From Chromera velia (lineage: Eukaryota; Sar; Chromeraceae): 40,000 nt of DNA. Every line of letters starts with the position of its first letter. The first letter of the stretch is position 1. Shown piece by piece: positions 1 through 10,649 of this stretch. The stretch covers positions 7,501 through 47,500 of the forward strand of contig JAHBMJ010005264.1 of assembly GCA_018398765.1 (NCBI GenBank), given 5' to 3'. A program made the translations under genes and the position numbers. The notes beneath the pieces were generated by a model. The model was given only the letters and a program-made list of their open reading frames with translations. It searched no databases and had not been told where the DNA came from.

Positions 1-428
1 GTAATCTCTTTCTTTTAGCAGATCTTTGTTTATCATTGAGTCGCCGATCACTGAGTGTGGAATCGAAAAAGCAGGGAGTCCGACCCAACCAGGAGAGAGA
101 GGAGTATCAAAGCCCATCGCTCCTTTAAAAGAAAGGAACAAAGAAAAATCGACCTGCTTAGATAGATGGAAGACAGACAGACAAACAAAAGAAACTAAAT
201 CTTTCAATGTCGTTTCTCTTACTTTCCTGATATTCATTTATTCTCTTTTTTATCCTATTAAAATTTTGTTAAGTCAGCAAAAAAGCAACTATCAAGGGGT
301 TTTTGATCTTGATCTTGTCATGTGACTAATAATGAATTGACGATGGTGCCTTTTCTGGTGAACAAAGAAACGTAAAGTGTAAAGAACGTCACATACAAAG
401 GCTGAAGCCACGTGTGTACAACAAAAAG
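1..428. other. no gene recognised
   Basis: I see no convincing coding exon in this left edge. The open stretch beginning near base 26 has no recognisable domain and starts at a non-ATG codon. The DNA is mixed AT-rich and purine-rich sequence leading into the tandem LINE-tail repeats. Confidence 0.5.
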
Positions 429-735
429 GTTGATTGAAAACGGCCTGGAAGAAATTCTAGGCAGGCCACGAGGTGTGGTCTGAGCCTCAGTGATGGGGCA
501 TACCCCACTGCCGTTTGCGGGGGCGACCTCTACAAGACAAAACGGCGACAGTGCTCAAGGGCACTACTAAATTACTTATCACTTAGTTGATTGAAAACGG
601 CCTGGAAGAGATTCCAGGCGGGCCACGGGGTGTGGTCTGAGCCTCAGCGATGGGGCACACCCCCCTGCCGTTTGCGGGGGCGACCTGTACAAAACAAAAC
701 GGCGACAATGCTCAAGGGCACCACTAAATCACTGC
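429..735 (+). repeat. tandem dimer of a LINE 3'-tail unit (tail type alpha)
   Basis: Two head-to-tail copies with a period of 157 bp, starting at 429 and 586. Both match the sequence just 3' of the LINE copy 1 reading frame (9310-9447). Each unit holds a hairpin with a GNRA-type loop (444-461 and 601-618). Each also holds a long-range 7-bp stem, GCCGTTT with AAACGGC (510-516 with 540-546; 667-673 with 697-703). No reverse-transcriptase sequence lies upstream. These are therefore either 5'-truncated LINE copies or a SINE-like unit that shares the LINE tail. The similarity is seen directly; the origin is inferred. Confidence 0.8.
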
Positions 736-1520
736 TGTAAACATTGCGCTAACGAGAAATAATGTATAATTCAATCATTTTTTTCTTTCTTTTAAAAGCA
801 CTAAGGAAAAAAAAAGAAATTAACTTTAAAAACTAAAAGACGAGCTAAAAGATGAAGGACATGCACTCTACAGAGTTTGGTGACTGATTCACTATAACTA
901 TGAATGACTATTTTAAACGAGCTAGTTTTCTAGTTAATTTTAGTTAATTTTTAGTTATAAGTTGTTCATCCGGGATTATCCGGGACCCCCGATATCCCCC
1001 CTTCACCGGGGCCACGGCATGCTCCCCAGGAGCATCAAGAGTAATAGTATACTCTCTGAGAATAAATCAGCACGCACTGAGAGAAAAGGAGAGAAAGAAA
1101 GAGACAGAAAGACAAAGAGACTGACACTAGGCAGACAGAGTTCATCACTCAGGCAAAAATCAAATCTGTCAGGAAGGAAAAACCATTTGATCTGACAATG
1201 GAATGGAACAATGCGATCGATCGATCGATCAATCGACCACGGAGTCCCTCCCTTCCCACCACACGAACTCGCACGTGCATAAGCAAGAGAAGAGAGCAGG
1301 AGAGAAGGAGAGAAGAGGTAAAAGAAAGGGGCATTTCACCTTCTGGTGACACTAACTCGTCCAAAATCAGTCACACACACTGTCCCCTCTGTCCTCACGA
1401 GATTCCCTGCCCTTCTCCGCTTCACGCAGAAACAGCAGAACACGTTAACCCCTACAACAAATTAACAAAAGGATCAAGCGAGGACAGATGGGCGGCGGCC
1501 TATGGCCAGTTTCAACTCGC
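736..1520. other. intergenic: AT-rich stretch, possible minus-strand retroelement end, 3' flank of next gene
   Basis: 736-960 is AT-rich without coding signs. On the minus strand, about 1060 to 900 reads from a GC-rich, hairpin-containing stretch into a repeated TTAACTAAAA-like tail, which looks like the tailed 3' end of a retroelement inserted in reverse. The hairpin is ATGCTCC-CCA-GGAGCAT at about 1019-1035. A short (CGAT)n run sits near 1215-1230. The remainder to 1520 is probably the 3' UTR of the gene on the minus strand. No gene is supported here. Confidence 0.35.
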
Positions 1521-2688
1521 TTAACCTGTCACACCCGAGGCGGTGAAGGTCGGACCAGGAGTCGACCCCACGCGGTAGGTCCGAGCACGGGCGGGAACGC
1601 TGGTAGTAGAAGAGGGGGTGCGTGCAGTTGCCGGGACCCCCCTCACGACCCTTGCCGACGAGGGCACAGACGACGACTGAGCTGCGGGGACGTATGTGGT
1701 CGTGCCTGTCGTTGCGGTGGCAGTGGAGGTCCGGGGGGTAGTGCCAGTCCTAACAGAAACTCTGCTTGAGGAGGTGGGAGTGTAGGTCACCACGCGGGGT
1801 GTGCCTGTGGAAGCAACAGGGCTTGTCACGACGGTTTGCCGAGGGGGTGTGTAAGTCCGGCGTCCACTCACAACAGTTGTTGTTGTGGGTACAACTCTGG
1901 TGCCAGAAACAACAGTTGTTGTTGTGGGTACAACTCTGGTGCCAGAAACAACAGTTGCTGCAGGAGCGACGGCCTCTTCGTCTCTGACAATGTACACCTG
2001 AGTGGCAGGCTCAACAGGAGGACCACGCCGGCTGAAAGAGAAACCCCAACCTGCACCGAACCCTCTGCCGAAAGAGAACCCGAACCCGAAGCGAGGACCC
2101 CCGAAAGCAAAGGAGAAAGCAAAGGGCCCACCCCCGCGACGGCGACGGCGGCGACTACGGTAAACGATCCCCCCGCTTTCCTCGCTCATTCCAACGCGGG
2201 AGTCATAAGCGTACAGGTTCCTCTCAGGAGCACCTACAACAGGGTCACACAAAGAGAGAGGTGAGGATGGATGAGTGTGTTGCATGAATGAGAGGAAGAA
2301 GTGGAGAACAGAAAGAAAGGAGGAAAAGGAGGAAACCGAGAGGAGCACCAACAACAAACCGCGCGGCAGGGGTGGCGAGTTCACTTTGCGATCTTTCAAC
2401 AAATAGAGCAAAACGGCAAAAGAAATCATCGATCGATGACCAACAGCTCGCGTCATAGCGTCCTTTTCCTTCCTTCTACAAAGAGAAAGAAAGAGAGAGA
2501 GAATGGGAGCGAGGGAACTGAGGAGGGCTGTTCCGTTCAGAAAGATGCAAGAAAGAGGGGTGTCTCTTGTCTTCTCTTTGGTTCGAATCCTTCCCGAGTT
2601 TGGCTTGGTACGTAGACAGAGAACTCTCGATGGAATATTTGGGCTGTACAGAAAAAAAGAGGATCTGTAACACGGGTGGGTGTGTGTA

Positions 2689-2723
<35 letters not shown>

Positions 2724-4019
2724 TAGAGAGAGAGTGAGAGAGAGAGAGAGGGAGGGAGGGAGAGAGGTCACCTCAACTCACTGGGGCTGTCAATCTCTGT
2801 CGCCTCCCTCTCCCCCATTGCCTCCTGTACTTCCCCCTCCCCTTCCTCTGCTGCTTCTTCTTCCTCTGCTGCGTCCATGACGATTTGTGTCATTTCCTCT
2901 TCTCCGATGACCTTCGTCTCCCCTGTCTCCTCATCAGTGGAGGACCACTCAACGACAGGCAGGAGAACGGAGTCCTCCAAAAAAAGGGCCTGCAGGCACA
3001 TGCATGCAGAAGAATTTAAAGGGGGGGGGTGCCAGAGGTCGAATGAATGCATTCATGCAGTTGACGTATCGATCGTAGCCTCTGCTTGGCTGCCTGTACA
3101 CAGTTCTGTGTATAACGGCTCCGTGCGCATTGGTTGTTTTACATGATTGAATTGTCTCTGTGCTTCTGCGCGGCTGAAGAGAGGAAGACTGCCGTTTGGA
3201 CTCACTCCCTTTCTGTGCTCACTCACTGTCAAGAAAGAAATGGGGAGGCTTGCTGACAGGACGAAAAAAAGAGTGACACAGAGGGACACAACGGAACCCT
3301 GAGGAGGCATACGCACGGGTTTGGGAAGGAAAGAATGTGCAGTATGCATACAAGGGAACGATGGAGAAGAAAAGTGTTGGGCTGGAGGCCAGTGCCTGTG
3401 GACGTGCACCAGAGTACTTGAATAAATGCACTGGGAGGGAGGGAGGGAGACGGAGAGGGGGAGGTGCATCTTTTGTCAACGAGACGTCCACCCACATTGG
3501 CGGCAGCTGCCTCAACTGCTTCAAGGGGCACTACGTTCTCTGTCTCTTCCACCCCTTCTCGATCTTCTCCTTCCAATTCTCCGTCCTCCTCCACCGGCAC
3601 CTCGTCACCTTCCGTCTCCGTCTCCCCAAAGCCTTCGAAGGCGTTCCTGACTTCCTCATCGAACCGCTCAGGCGTCACTTTCTCACCCTCCTCGTCAACG
3701 ATCGGGGCCCAAGTGAAAGAAGGGACCCACACGGACTCTCCCACCATAACGGGCTGCAAACGTAGAGAGACAGAAGGATGCTCGACGCGAGGGGGCACAA
3801 AGGAAATGCATAAGGACTCGCTTCCCTTCTGCTCACCTCCAGAGTAAGCTCCGCCTCTGTCTCCTCCATATCCTCAAATGGAACCTCTTCTTCCTGAAAG
3901 AACTCTTCAGGACTCTCCTCTAGACCAACCTCAGGCCCTCCCAGGGAGACGGGCTCGCTCTGCGTCCCATCAGACAGGGCGCACACAGCGAAAGCAGCGG
4001 CGACCAAAGCGAACCTCAT
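1521..4019 (-). CDS. predicted secreted acidic/low-complexity protein, four exons
   Basis: My model is complement(1521..2233, 2782..2989, 3496..3753, 3837..4019), 453 aa. All junctions are GT-AG and keep phase (0, 0, 1): donors GTGAGC, GTGGGT and GTGAGT, with acceptors ending TTTGCAG, CTGCAG and GTTGTAG. The start Met is followed by an Ala/Val-rich hydrophobic stretch (residues 1-15) that looks like a signal peptide. Residues 30-210 are Glu-rich. Exons 2 and 3 appear to hold two diverged copies of one segment, each with a hydrophobic V(G/L)E(S/D)SV-like core, an E-rich loop and then a helix. Exon 4 has an Arg run, a Gly/Phe-rich part and a Thr/Val-rich part with an exact 13-residue duplication. 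It ends in TAA. I do not recognise a family. It is likely exported or surface-located, by inference from the signal peptide alone. Confidence 0.7.
1871..1948 (-). repeat. 39-bp coding tandem repeat, two perfect copies
   Basis: Copies lie at 1871-1909 and 1910-1948 within exon 4 of the secreted-protein gene. A unit of 39 bp is 13 codons, so the repeat keeps frame and duplicates a Val/Thr-rich peptide (VVSGTRVVPTTTT). The identity of the two copies suggests recent duplication. Confidence 0.9.
2680..2760. repeat. (TG)n then (AG)n microsatellite in an intron
   Basis: TG repeats run from about 2680 to 2706 and continue as AG repeats to about 2760, just 3' (on the minus strand) of the donor at 2781. 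Confidence 0.9.
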
Positions 4020-4599
4020 GACGAGAGGCCATACACAGACAATCGAAGCAAGGCACCACTATCCTCTCCACACAGATCCACGGTCAAACTTCCAGTACAC
4101 ATGTAGCAGTCTGAGAAGGTCCTCAGAAGGGCTCTCATTCATGCAAGTCAAGAGTCCCAATTAACACAGACTCCCGAGTCAATGTATGCTCAACACTTTT
4201 GTATTTAAAGTGCCCCCCCTGAGAGCTGTGGCAGCGTGGCCCCGGAAAGCGAAGTGTCAATTTTCCCACATTTAGGAAGGAGTGCGAGCGTTCCCCGGAA
4301 AGCGAAAAATTGCCGCAGAAATTATTAATAACGAAGACTCGACAATTTGAAGACGGCTAAATCCAGTCTGCCGAGTTCATGCATTGCCTGACAGCTCCAT
4401 CTGGAGAAATTTCTCATACCGTGTCTTCAGCAATTTAGTTCAGACAGTGAAGTAGCGATTTACGTGTCCTCGCAGCGTACCCCAAAAAGAGTGAAGTTCA
4501 GGACCAGTGTTTTGATCGGGAGACGGAAAGTGCAAAAAAGTTCCCGAACAGAGAGTTCTGTAGACCGTAACCGCCTCTCTTTGCACCGCCAGACGAAAA
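4020..4599. promoter_or_regulatory. divergent intergenic region with a duplicated 14-bp box
   Basis: This 580-bp gap separates two genes that start away from each other, so it should hold both promoters. The box CCCCGGAAAGCGAA occurs twice in the same orientation, at 4240-4253 and 4293-4306, 53 bp apart. Nothing else in the gap repeats this exactly. A role as a transcription-factor site is inferred from position and exact duplication only. Confidence 0.45.
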
Positions 4600-4857
4600 A
4601 TGGCGACAAAAGGCACCACAGTCGGAAAGGCCGGGCCAGGCTCAGACCTGCGTAAGTTCATGGAGAAGCGCTTGAGTGTTCGTCTGAATGCGAACAGGCA
4701 CGTAGTGGGAGTATTGCGCGGTTACGATCAGTTCATGAACATCGTGCTGGACAACACGGTGGAAGTCGTCAGCGAAAGTGAAAGCAACGAAATTGGAATG
4801 TGTGTGATCAGGGGGAACACAATCGTTCTGTGGGAGTGCCTTGATAAAGCGAAATGA
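4600..4857 (+). CDS. SNRPG: small nuclear ribonucleoprotein G (SmG), Sm-core subunit
   Basis: An intronless 85-aa protein starting at ATG 4600 and ending in TGA. SmG is one of seven Sm proteins that form the ring on the U-rich Sm site of the U1, U2, U4 and U5 snRNAs in the spliceosome. The Sm1 motif lies at about residues 27-58, with G41-Y-D43 and F45-M-N47 followed by an I-V-L-D strand. The Sm2 motif lies at about 66-80, with the signature I70-R71-G72-N73. These residues form the RNA-binding pocket in the family. The length is close to that of other SmG proteins (about 75-80 aa), with a slightly longer N-terminus. The neighbouring gene is transcribed divergently. The lack of an intron contrasts with every other complete gene here. 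I am very sure of the Sm family and confident of the G subtype. Confidence 0.95.
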   Translation: MATKGTTVGKAGPGSDLRKFMEKRLSVRLNANRHVVGVLRGYDQFMNIVLDNTVEVVSESESNEIGMCVIRGNTIVLWECLDKAK

Positions 4858-6540
4858 GGGGGGTGGAGTAAAGCGTCTCCATCCCTCCACAGAAATCAAA
4901 AACGGGACCATCGGGCTGTCTTGATTTGTTCTGGGAGGCTGAGTTGGAAAATCTGCGTGTGTCAAGCGTCTTGGTATTCTTTCTTTTGATCTGGAGACTG
5001 TCTGAAGAAGTTGGACATTGAAAGTCAGGAAGGGGCAAGACTTAGTTGGCCCTTCGTGAACACTGCGAAAACTTCTATTCTTCATTCACCGTGTCTTACT
5101 TATGTTCCTCGCCTATTGCCGCTATATTGCTTCCGATGAGCAATGTTTTGGGTGGCCGTGTACATTGCTGGTAAAGTAATTCGTTGTGTGTTGAAGTTGG
5201 TGTCATCTTCCGATGGGTCGGCTCTTTACATGTGAGTGTCGTGGTGCATTTCTTGTCGTTTATATCCGGTTTTGCGTCCTCCTTTTCTTTTCGCCTCGTG
5301 TCGCCTCTTCTCTTTGGGTTCTTCCAGTCACGCGTGCGCCTGCTCTCTCTTTCTGTTTTTACACACTCCTTTTTCTCCCTGATTTTTCCTCTGATAACTT
5401 TCATCGTGTTGCTGTCTGCATACTTTGTGTCTTTGTACATATTTTATTCTTTGACATACGTATACAACAAAGCATGCATGCCGGTGTCTTTGGACGCGCA
5501 CAGACAGGTAGACAAAGCAGACATTCAGGCAGGCAGACGTACAGACACGAACACAAACAGGTAGACAATCCTGTGCAGATTTTTCCGCGTTCATAGAGCT
5601 ACAGGCAGACGAAACCACACACAGACAGATCGCCAAGACGACAAACTTCGCAGACGACCAACACGACAAACAGGACATCAACCAACACCTGCATCGATCC
5701 ATGTTTCGACAGATCGAATCGGAGAGAGAAGAGAAGAGAGGGACAAGAAACCCTTGCAGGGAACGGATCGAAGTGGAGAAAGAGAAAGGGAGAGGGCTCT
5801 GAAAGGGACAACTGTTTTGGAAGATCGAGAGACTTTTTTTTTGGCCGCAGTGACTGTCAGAGTGATCTTGAGAGAATGAAAAAAGGGAATACAGAGAGGA
5901 AGAAAGAACAGTGAGCGGTCTCTCGCCATCCCTCCATCTCCCTTCCCTGTCTGACCGTCTGGAACAACAGCGAGCCACTGTGTGGGCAAACAAGACAGGA
6001 ATGAAGGAAGAAACAAAGAAGGAAGAAAGAAAAGAAGAAGACGAAAAGATTTACAGACGAGAAAAGCAGGATGAGGTAAAGGCTCTTCTAGTCTATCTTG
6101 GTGCCTGTTTGTCTGTCTGTCCGTCCGGGTGTTATGTCTGACTGTGTCCGCGCATCATACATTCTCTGGTTCTTCCCAACATGACTGCGTCCCTAGCTGC
6201 GTCCGAGACTACCCCCGAGTCACCATCTATCCACAATTCCTTCCATCCATATCATTCATGTCAACGCATACTGACTTAACGTAGATTCGTCGTAGAATTC
6301 AGTCGGACCTGTCTTATCCCTGTCTAGGTCCCTGTCTCTCTCCTTCCGAGTCCCTCCCTCCCTCCCTCCCCGGCTCCCTCTCTGAGACTCTCTCCATGAA
6401 TCCATCCCTAGATCCATCCATTCATACCCGAAAGAATTTCTGCTAGAGTTACTTACTAGTAGAATTGTTAGTTGTACTTGCCAATTTTCTAGCTAATTTT
6501 AGTAGCAATCGAGTTTGAACTTTGAAATGGCAGGTAACGA
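4858..6540. other. intergenic, low-complexity, no gene seen
   Basis: The SmG 3' flank passes into T-rich DNA (5180-5450), then CAGACAGA-rich and purine-rich DNA (5490-6080), then CCCT-rich sequence near 6350-6380. Reading frames here are simple-sequence translations with no domain. The last 100 bp (about 6437-6540) are AT-rich and lead into the truncated LINE. Confidence 0.6.
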
Positions 6541-6546
6541 TAGGTA

Positions 6547-9266
6547 ATGGTTTTAGACGATAGGGTCTGGAGGAGACTAGGAACAGAGAGAGAACCGAGG
6601 AGGATGAAAGACAGTCTCACAATAGAACAAGTTGCAAAAGGAAGCGAAAAACAGATAAAGCTCCCAGATGATGAAGTAGAAACAGAAAAGAAAGAAGAAT
6701 GCAAAAGATGCACAGCAGTAAGAGAAAAGAACACGAAGATAGCTACCGAAAAGGAAGTGAGGGAGGCAATAAAAAAAGTAGGGAATCCTAAGAAGGCTGC
6801 TGGAAAGGATGGAATGCCTCCGGGTCTGCTCAGGTTGCATGAAAAATCTTAAGTGATGGTGAATGTATATGCTGATTTGATGAATGCATCTTTTCGTTAT
6901 GCGTGGTGGCCAGAGGGATCATGGATAGAATGATTTACCGGTGACGGCATTGGCAAAGCCTGGCAAGTCACAGGCAGTGATGGGGGGATGAAGAAACGTG
7001 CACCTTATATGTGCAGATAGAAAATGGGGGGACACGATTCTCGGCAATAATGTAGAGAGAGAAGTAAGGCAGAACCCATGGCAGTTTGCATATAGAAAGA
7101 AAGCAGGAACATGCGATACCATCTTTCTTCTTTTATTTATGATTGCCCACCATCTCTCTGTGATTGTGGCCCTCGTTGATTTTACTTGAGCTTTTGACGA
7201 AGTCAGGCATAGCAAGCTTGAGTAGCAACTGAGAGAGGCAGGAGTTTCAGAGGAGTTAATCCGATGGGCCTTGGCATCGGTCAAGAAAGTAAGAGCAAGA
7301 GTGAAAGGGATAGAAAAGTGGTATCCAGAACAGATAGGGACAAAACAAAAGGGGTCCAGTGGGCCCATTTTTTTCAAAGGATACGTACACGACCTGTCAA
7401 AGAGAGTAAGAAAGGAAGGGAGGGCTGGGAGAAGGAGAATAAGAGAACAGGGAGAAAGACCGAAAGTACTGGTCGGAGAGGATGGGAGGTGGGTAGATTT
7501 TTTCTCCGTATTATTTGCAGACGATACGACTTTGCTCGATGCAACAAACAAAGAATTGAACAAACTGCTGGAGGGATTGAAGAAGTACGCAAAGCCGCTC
7601 CGTCTCCTTTTTTCTGATAAATCGAGAGTACTAAGGTTTGGAAGGCAAAGGCAGACAGAAGAGATCAGAATGGGCAGTTACTGTATAGTACTCAGTCTGA
7701 AAGAAGAGAAAGCACAGCCATTTTTAGGTCTGGTTCTTCCCTCAAACTGCGACCTCGATGTAATGATGGCAGACAGAGCAGTAAGAGCAGAGAGATGCAT
7801 ATAAGGATTGATAGGAAAGTTAGCTAGAGAGCCAGCCGTGCCGCCTGCAGAATGTTTTCATTTGTTTAATCAGATAGTGCGTGCAGTGTGGATGTATGGA
7901 TGTGAGATACACCTATGCACAGACAAGGCCTGTGCAGAATTCGACGAAAAACAAAGACGCTTTGTGAGGTGGGTCTTAGGGCTAAGGAAGACAGAAAGCG
8001 CAGACACTACATTGATGGAGGGGGGGATGTTTCCAATTGACATTGAAGTGGCAGAGAGGACGATCAGATGGGCAAGAAAGGCACTAAAAGAAAAGAGGAA
8101 GGAGGCGATTGGGCAGGGTGTCATTCATTGCTTGAGAGCAGGAGTGGAGGATGAACTGAAGAGGGGAAAAAGAACAGAGTTGCATCCCTTTCACTTCTTT
8201 CTGTACTTAAAGAAATGCACACAGACACTATTCACAGAGAGAGGCCTTCATCCTTTTTTAAAAGAGAAGCTTGCAGGCCAGCCAGGAGAGATAGGGACAC
8301 ACGCAGTGAATGAAAGAGTAGATAGGATGGAAAGATGGATTGTAAGCAAGACAGATAAAGAAATAAAAGAGAGGAAGAAAAAAATCTTCAGGTGGAGAAT
8401 TGAGAGGGGAGTGAGAGAGAGAGATAGAAGAGAGAGAGAAAAAGGAAGAAAAGTCCATATGGCACACATACACCGAACAAAAGCAAACGGAAACAGATTG
8501 CAGCTCATTTTGTTTGAAAAGGCGTCAGAAGAAAGACTAAGAGAGGGAATAAAAATAGAGAAAGAAAAACTGGGACGGGTGCCCTTTTGTTATAAGAGGA
8601 GAACACAGAAGGAGAGCAGCCTGCAGAGTAGGAGACAGGATATTAGCAGGAACAAAGGGAAAAGTGCCAGAAAGAGGAGGGCAGAGAGTGCCGTTCGAGG
8701 AGAAACTCTGCCTTTTTTGCAAAGGATGGATGGAAACAGAGGTGTTGGAGGACAAGATCTATATGCTGACTGAGTGTCCGATTTATGATAGAGAAAGAGC
8801 GCACATGTATAGAACATTAGGAGCAGACTGGAACGAGGGAAGAGAAAAGAGAGCAAGAGAAGTTTGCAGAGAGAAAAGAGAAGGACAAAGAGGAAGACTG
8901 CACACTGAGGCTCTGTTCAAATTCTTGATGAACGAAGGGCATAATGCGGTGGATGAGTTTCTGGGGAGGGCGGCGTTCAAAAGAAGAGTGTTCAAGGAAA
9001 GCCCAGGAAGGTACACACCTGGAAGCTCGTTAGATGAAACAGTGCTGGCACAGAGATACGGAGTGATCACAAAAAGAAAGGGAGGAACAGAAAGAAGAAA
9101 AGAAGAATACAAGACCATCCTGGAAGCAATGGAAGCAGAAAGACAGCTGAGGGAGGGAGAACGGGAAATTGCTGAGAAAAGAATGGAGAGAGGGTATACA
9201 CAATTTAAGCCAAAGTGTCCTTTCGTCCTGTGTCATTGGATCGATTTTTGGAGCAGTCCCTTCTGA
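6547..9266 (+). pseudogene. LINE copy 1 reverse transcriptase, broken
   Basis: Frame 1 (6547-6852) carries the linker and RT start (a KKAAGKDGMP-type motif). After a shift, 6998-8773 is one frame broken by only three stops: TGA 7187, TAG 7223 and TAA 7805. It holds the FAYRK...T motif, the D-F-T-stop-A-F-D box, the catalytic F-A-D-D box (about 7512-7526), and the W-M-Y-G-C-E motif of the thumb region (near 7885-7910). A further shift between 8664 and 8773 leads to the C-terminal part (8664-9266), with C-x2-C and a T-E-C motif of the zinc-knuckle type seen at the ends of many LINE proteins. The same order of motifs recurs in copy 2. Two frameshifts plus three stops make it inactive. Confidence 0.85.
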
Positions 9267-9309
9267 GTAGCCCATAGACCAAAGCATGCAAAGCGCAGAC
9301 AGATTGTTA

Positions 9310-9447
9310 TTTGTTAGCGGCCTGGGAAACCAGGCGGGCCACAGGGTGTGGTCTGAGCCTCAGTGATGAGGTACACCCCCCTGCCGTTTGCGGGGGCGAC
9401 CTTTATAAGACAAAACGGTGACAGTGCTCTAGGGCACCACTAATAAC
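9310..9447 (+). repeat. LINE 3' tail, type alpha, with conserved RNA stems
   Basis: It begins 44 bp after the end of the copy 1 frame. Stem 1 is CCTGG-GAAA-CCAGG (9321-9334). Stem 2 pairs GCCGTTT (9383-9389) with AAACGGT (9413-9419), ending in a G-U pair. It matches the two solo units at 429-735 and the partial unit at 9955-10045. In LINEs such tails can be recognised by the element's own reverse transcriptase; that role is inferred here. Confidence 0.85.
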
Positions 9448-9466
9448 TAAACTAACTAAACTAAAC

Positions 9467-9499
<33 letters not shown>

Positions 9500-9575
9500 C
9501 AGATCTTTATCTAGGTTTAAGCACGTTAAACACTTGTTTAAATACTTTTAAAAATTAGCGAACACTTATGAACAC

Positions 9576-9838
9576 TTGACACTCTAGGCGCCGGTTAGAG
9601 AGAAAAAAAAAGAAGAAAAAAAATAAGTGATTTGATGAGATCTTTTTTTTTTTTACTTTTTAACCCTGAACAACACTTAACAACAGTTGTGCAACGCACA
9701 AACAACACTTGTACAACACTTGAACAACAGTTGTAACTGAGTTGTTTGACTGATACAGAAAAAAAAAACAAAAAAAAATAAAGGGTTTTCGGGGATCTTT
9801 TTTCTTTTTTTTTCTCTAGCCGGCGTCTAGTTGACACT
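9576..9838. mobile_element. MITE-1, hAT-like, with perfect 8-bp target duplication
   Basis: The element spans 9584-9830 (247 bp). It starts CTAGGCGCCGGTTAGAGA and ends with the inverted match ...TCTCTAGCCGGCGTCTAG. It is flanked by TTGACACT on both sides (9576-9583 and 9831-9838). An 8-bp duplication with short inverted termini is the hallmark of the hAT superfamily, although P elements also make 8 bp. The interior has A/T runs and repeated CAACA/TTGT words and no coding capacity, so it is a non-autonomous element. It sits just 3' of the LINE tail. Confidence 0.85.
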
Positions 9839-9954
9839 GTTAGTGATACTGGCATGTAGCTTGACATTGAAATGGGAAACCAATTCTCCTTATATTAATC
9901 CTATCATGATCATTCATGATTCTATTTCATATTATGACTAGTATCATGATGTGT

Positions 9955-10045
9955 TACCGTTTGCGGCCCAATTTGCCGGGGCAACGACTATAAGACAAAA
10001 CGGTGGCAGTGTTCTACTAGTAGGTTAGGCTCTAGGGCACCACTT
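9955..10045 (+). repeat. partial LINE tail, type alpha (diverged)
   Basis: Only the 3' half of the alpha tail is present. Stem 2 is kept as ACCGTTT (9956-9962) pairing with AAACGGT (9998-10004), an A-U closing pair replacing G-C. The loop is longer than in the other copies and a CTACTAGTAG palindrome is inserted downstream. It stops at the CACCACT sequence where the inverted LINE segment begins. Confidence 0.75.
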
Positions 10046-10648
10046 TTTCAAGTTTTTCTCTGCTTTGTCTCACTTTTTCTCCCGCTCTCGACTTGGTCTT
10101 TTTCACTTCCTTCAGATTTCTTCTTATGATGATCTCTGGGCTGTCTCCTTCTTTTACTTTTGCTCCTCTTCAAAATTTCTTTTCTTTCTTTGCTGCTCGT
10201 TTGTATTCTCTCTCCACTGTATTGTGCAGCTGTCTGCAGAGCCTGTTTAAGCTTTCTTTCGTCACTCTCACTCCTTTTGCTACATTCATCATCTTGTCAA
10301 ATTCCTTTTCTATTCTTTCTTTCTTCAGACTTTCCTGCAAGTTATCTAAAAACTTCCTTTCCGCCCTTTCCGGCAGAGGTCCCTACCATCGTTTCTTTAT
10401 CTGATCCCTTTCTGAGAGCTCTTTTTCCGTTTTCTTGGCTCTCTCTTTTCCTTTCCTTCCGTTTTCGCTTCTTGGAAATCGCAGGCAAAGCCACAGGGCA
10501 ACGTGATCGGTAGTGATTGAGTGAACATGTCTTACTGAAAAGTCTTGAACTCTCAACAAAAGTTCAGGGGACACATATACATAATCATTCATCGTCCATG
10601 CATTCCGTCCCAATGCAGAAAAAGTAAACGCGCTGCTGTCCCGAAGTC
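10046..10648 (-). pseudogene. inverted LINE segment: C-terminal endonuclease and linker
   Basis: The minus strand reads as one frame from about 10645 down to 10046, with one TAG just after 10383 and one TGA further on. The first part has the end of an APE-type endonuclease: an N-D-Y-V-Y-V-S strand followed about 20 residues later by T-D-H, the counterpart of the S-D-H active-site motif. A Lys/Glu-rich linker follows. It abuts the sense RT of copy 2 at about 10650. Orientation and order fit a twin-primed insertion. Confidence 0.75.
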
Positions 10649-10649
10649 A

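Larger units (their letters stand above)
6540..9500 (+). mobile_element. non-LTR retrotransposon (LINE) copy 1, 5'-truncated
   Basis: The element contains a broken reverse-transcriptase frame (6547-9266), a structured 3' tail (9310-9447), then an ACTA-type run and a (GATT)n run at about 9469-9500. The endonuclease domain expected upstream is absent, so the copy is 5'-truncated near 6540, as is usual for target-primed insertions. The ending in a short tandem repeat instead of poly(A) resembles several LINE clades. I did not find a convincing target-site duplication. Confidence 0.8.

Noticed and set aside
1488-2264. Plus-strand frames with Cys-rich repeats
   Set aside because: They mirror the Thr/Val repeat of the minus-strand exon, whose splice phases and signal peptide support that strand.
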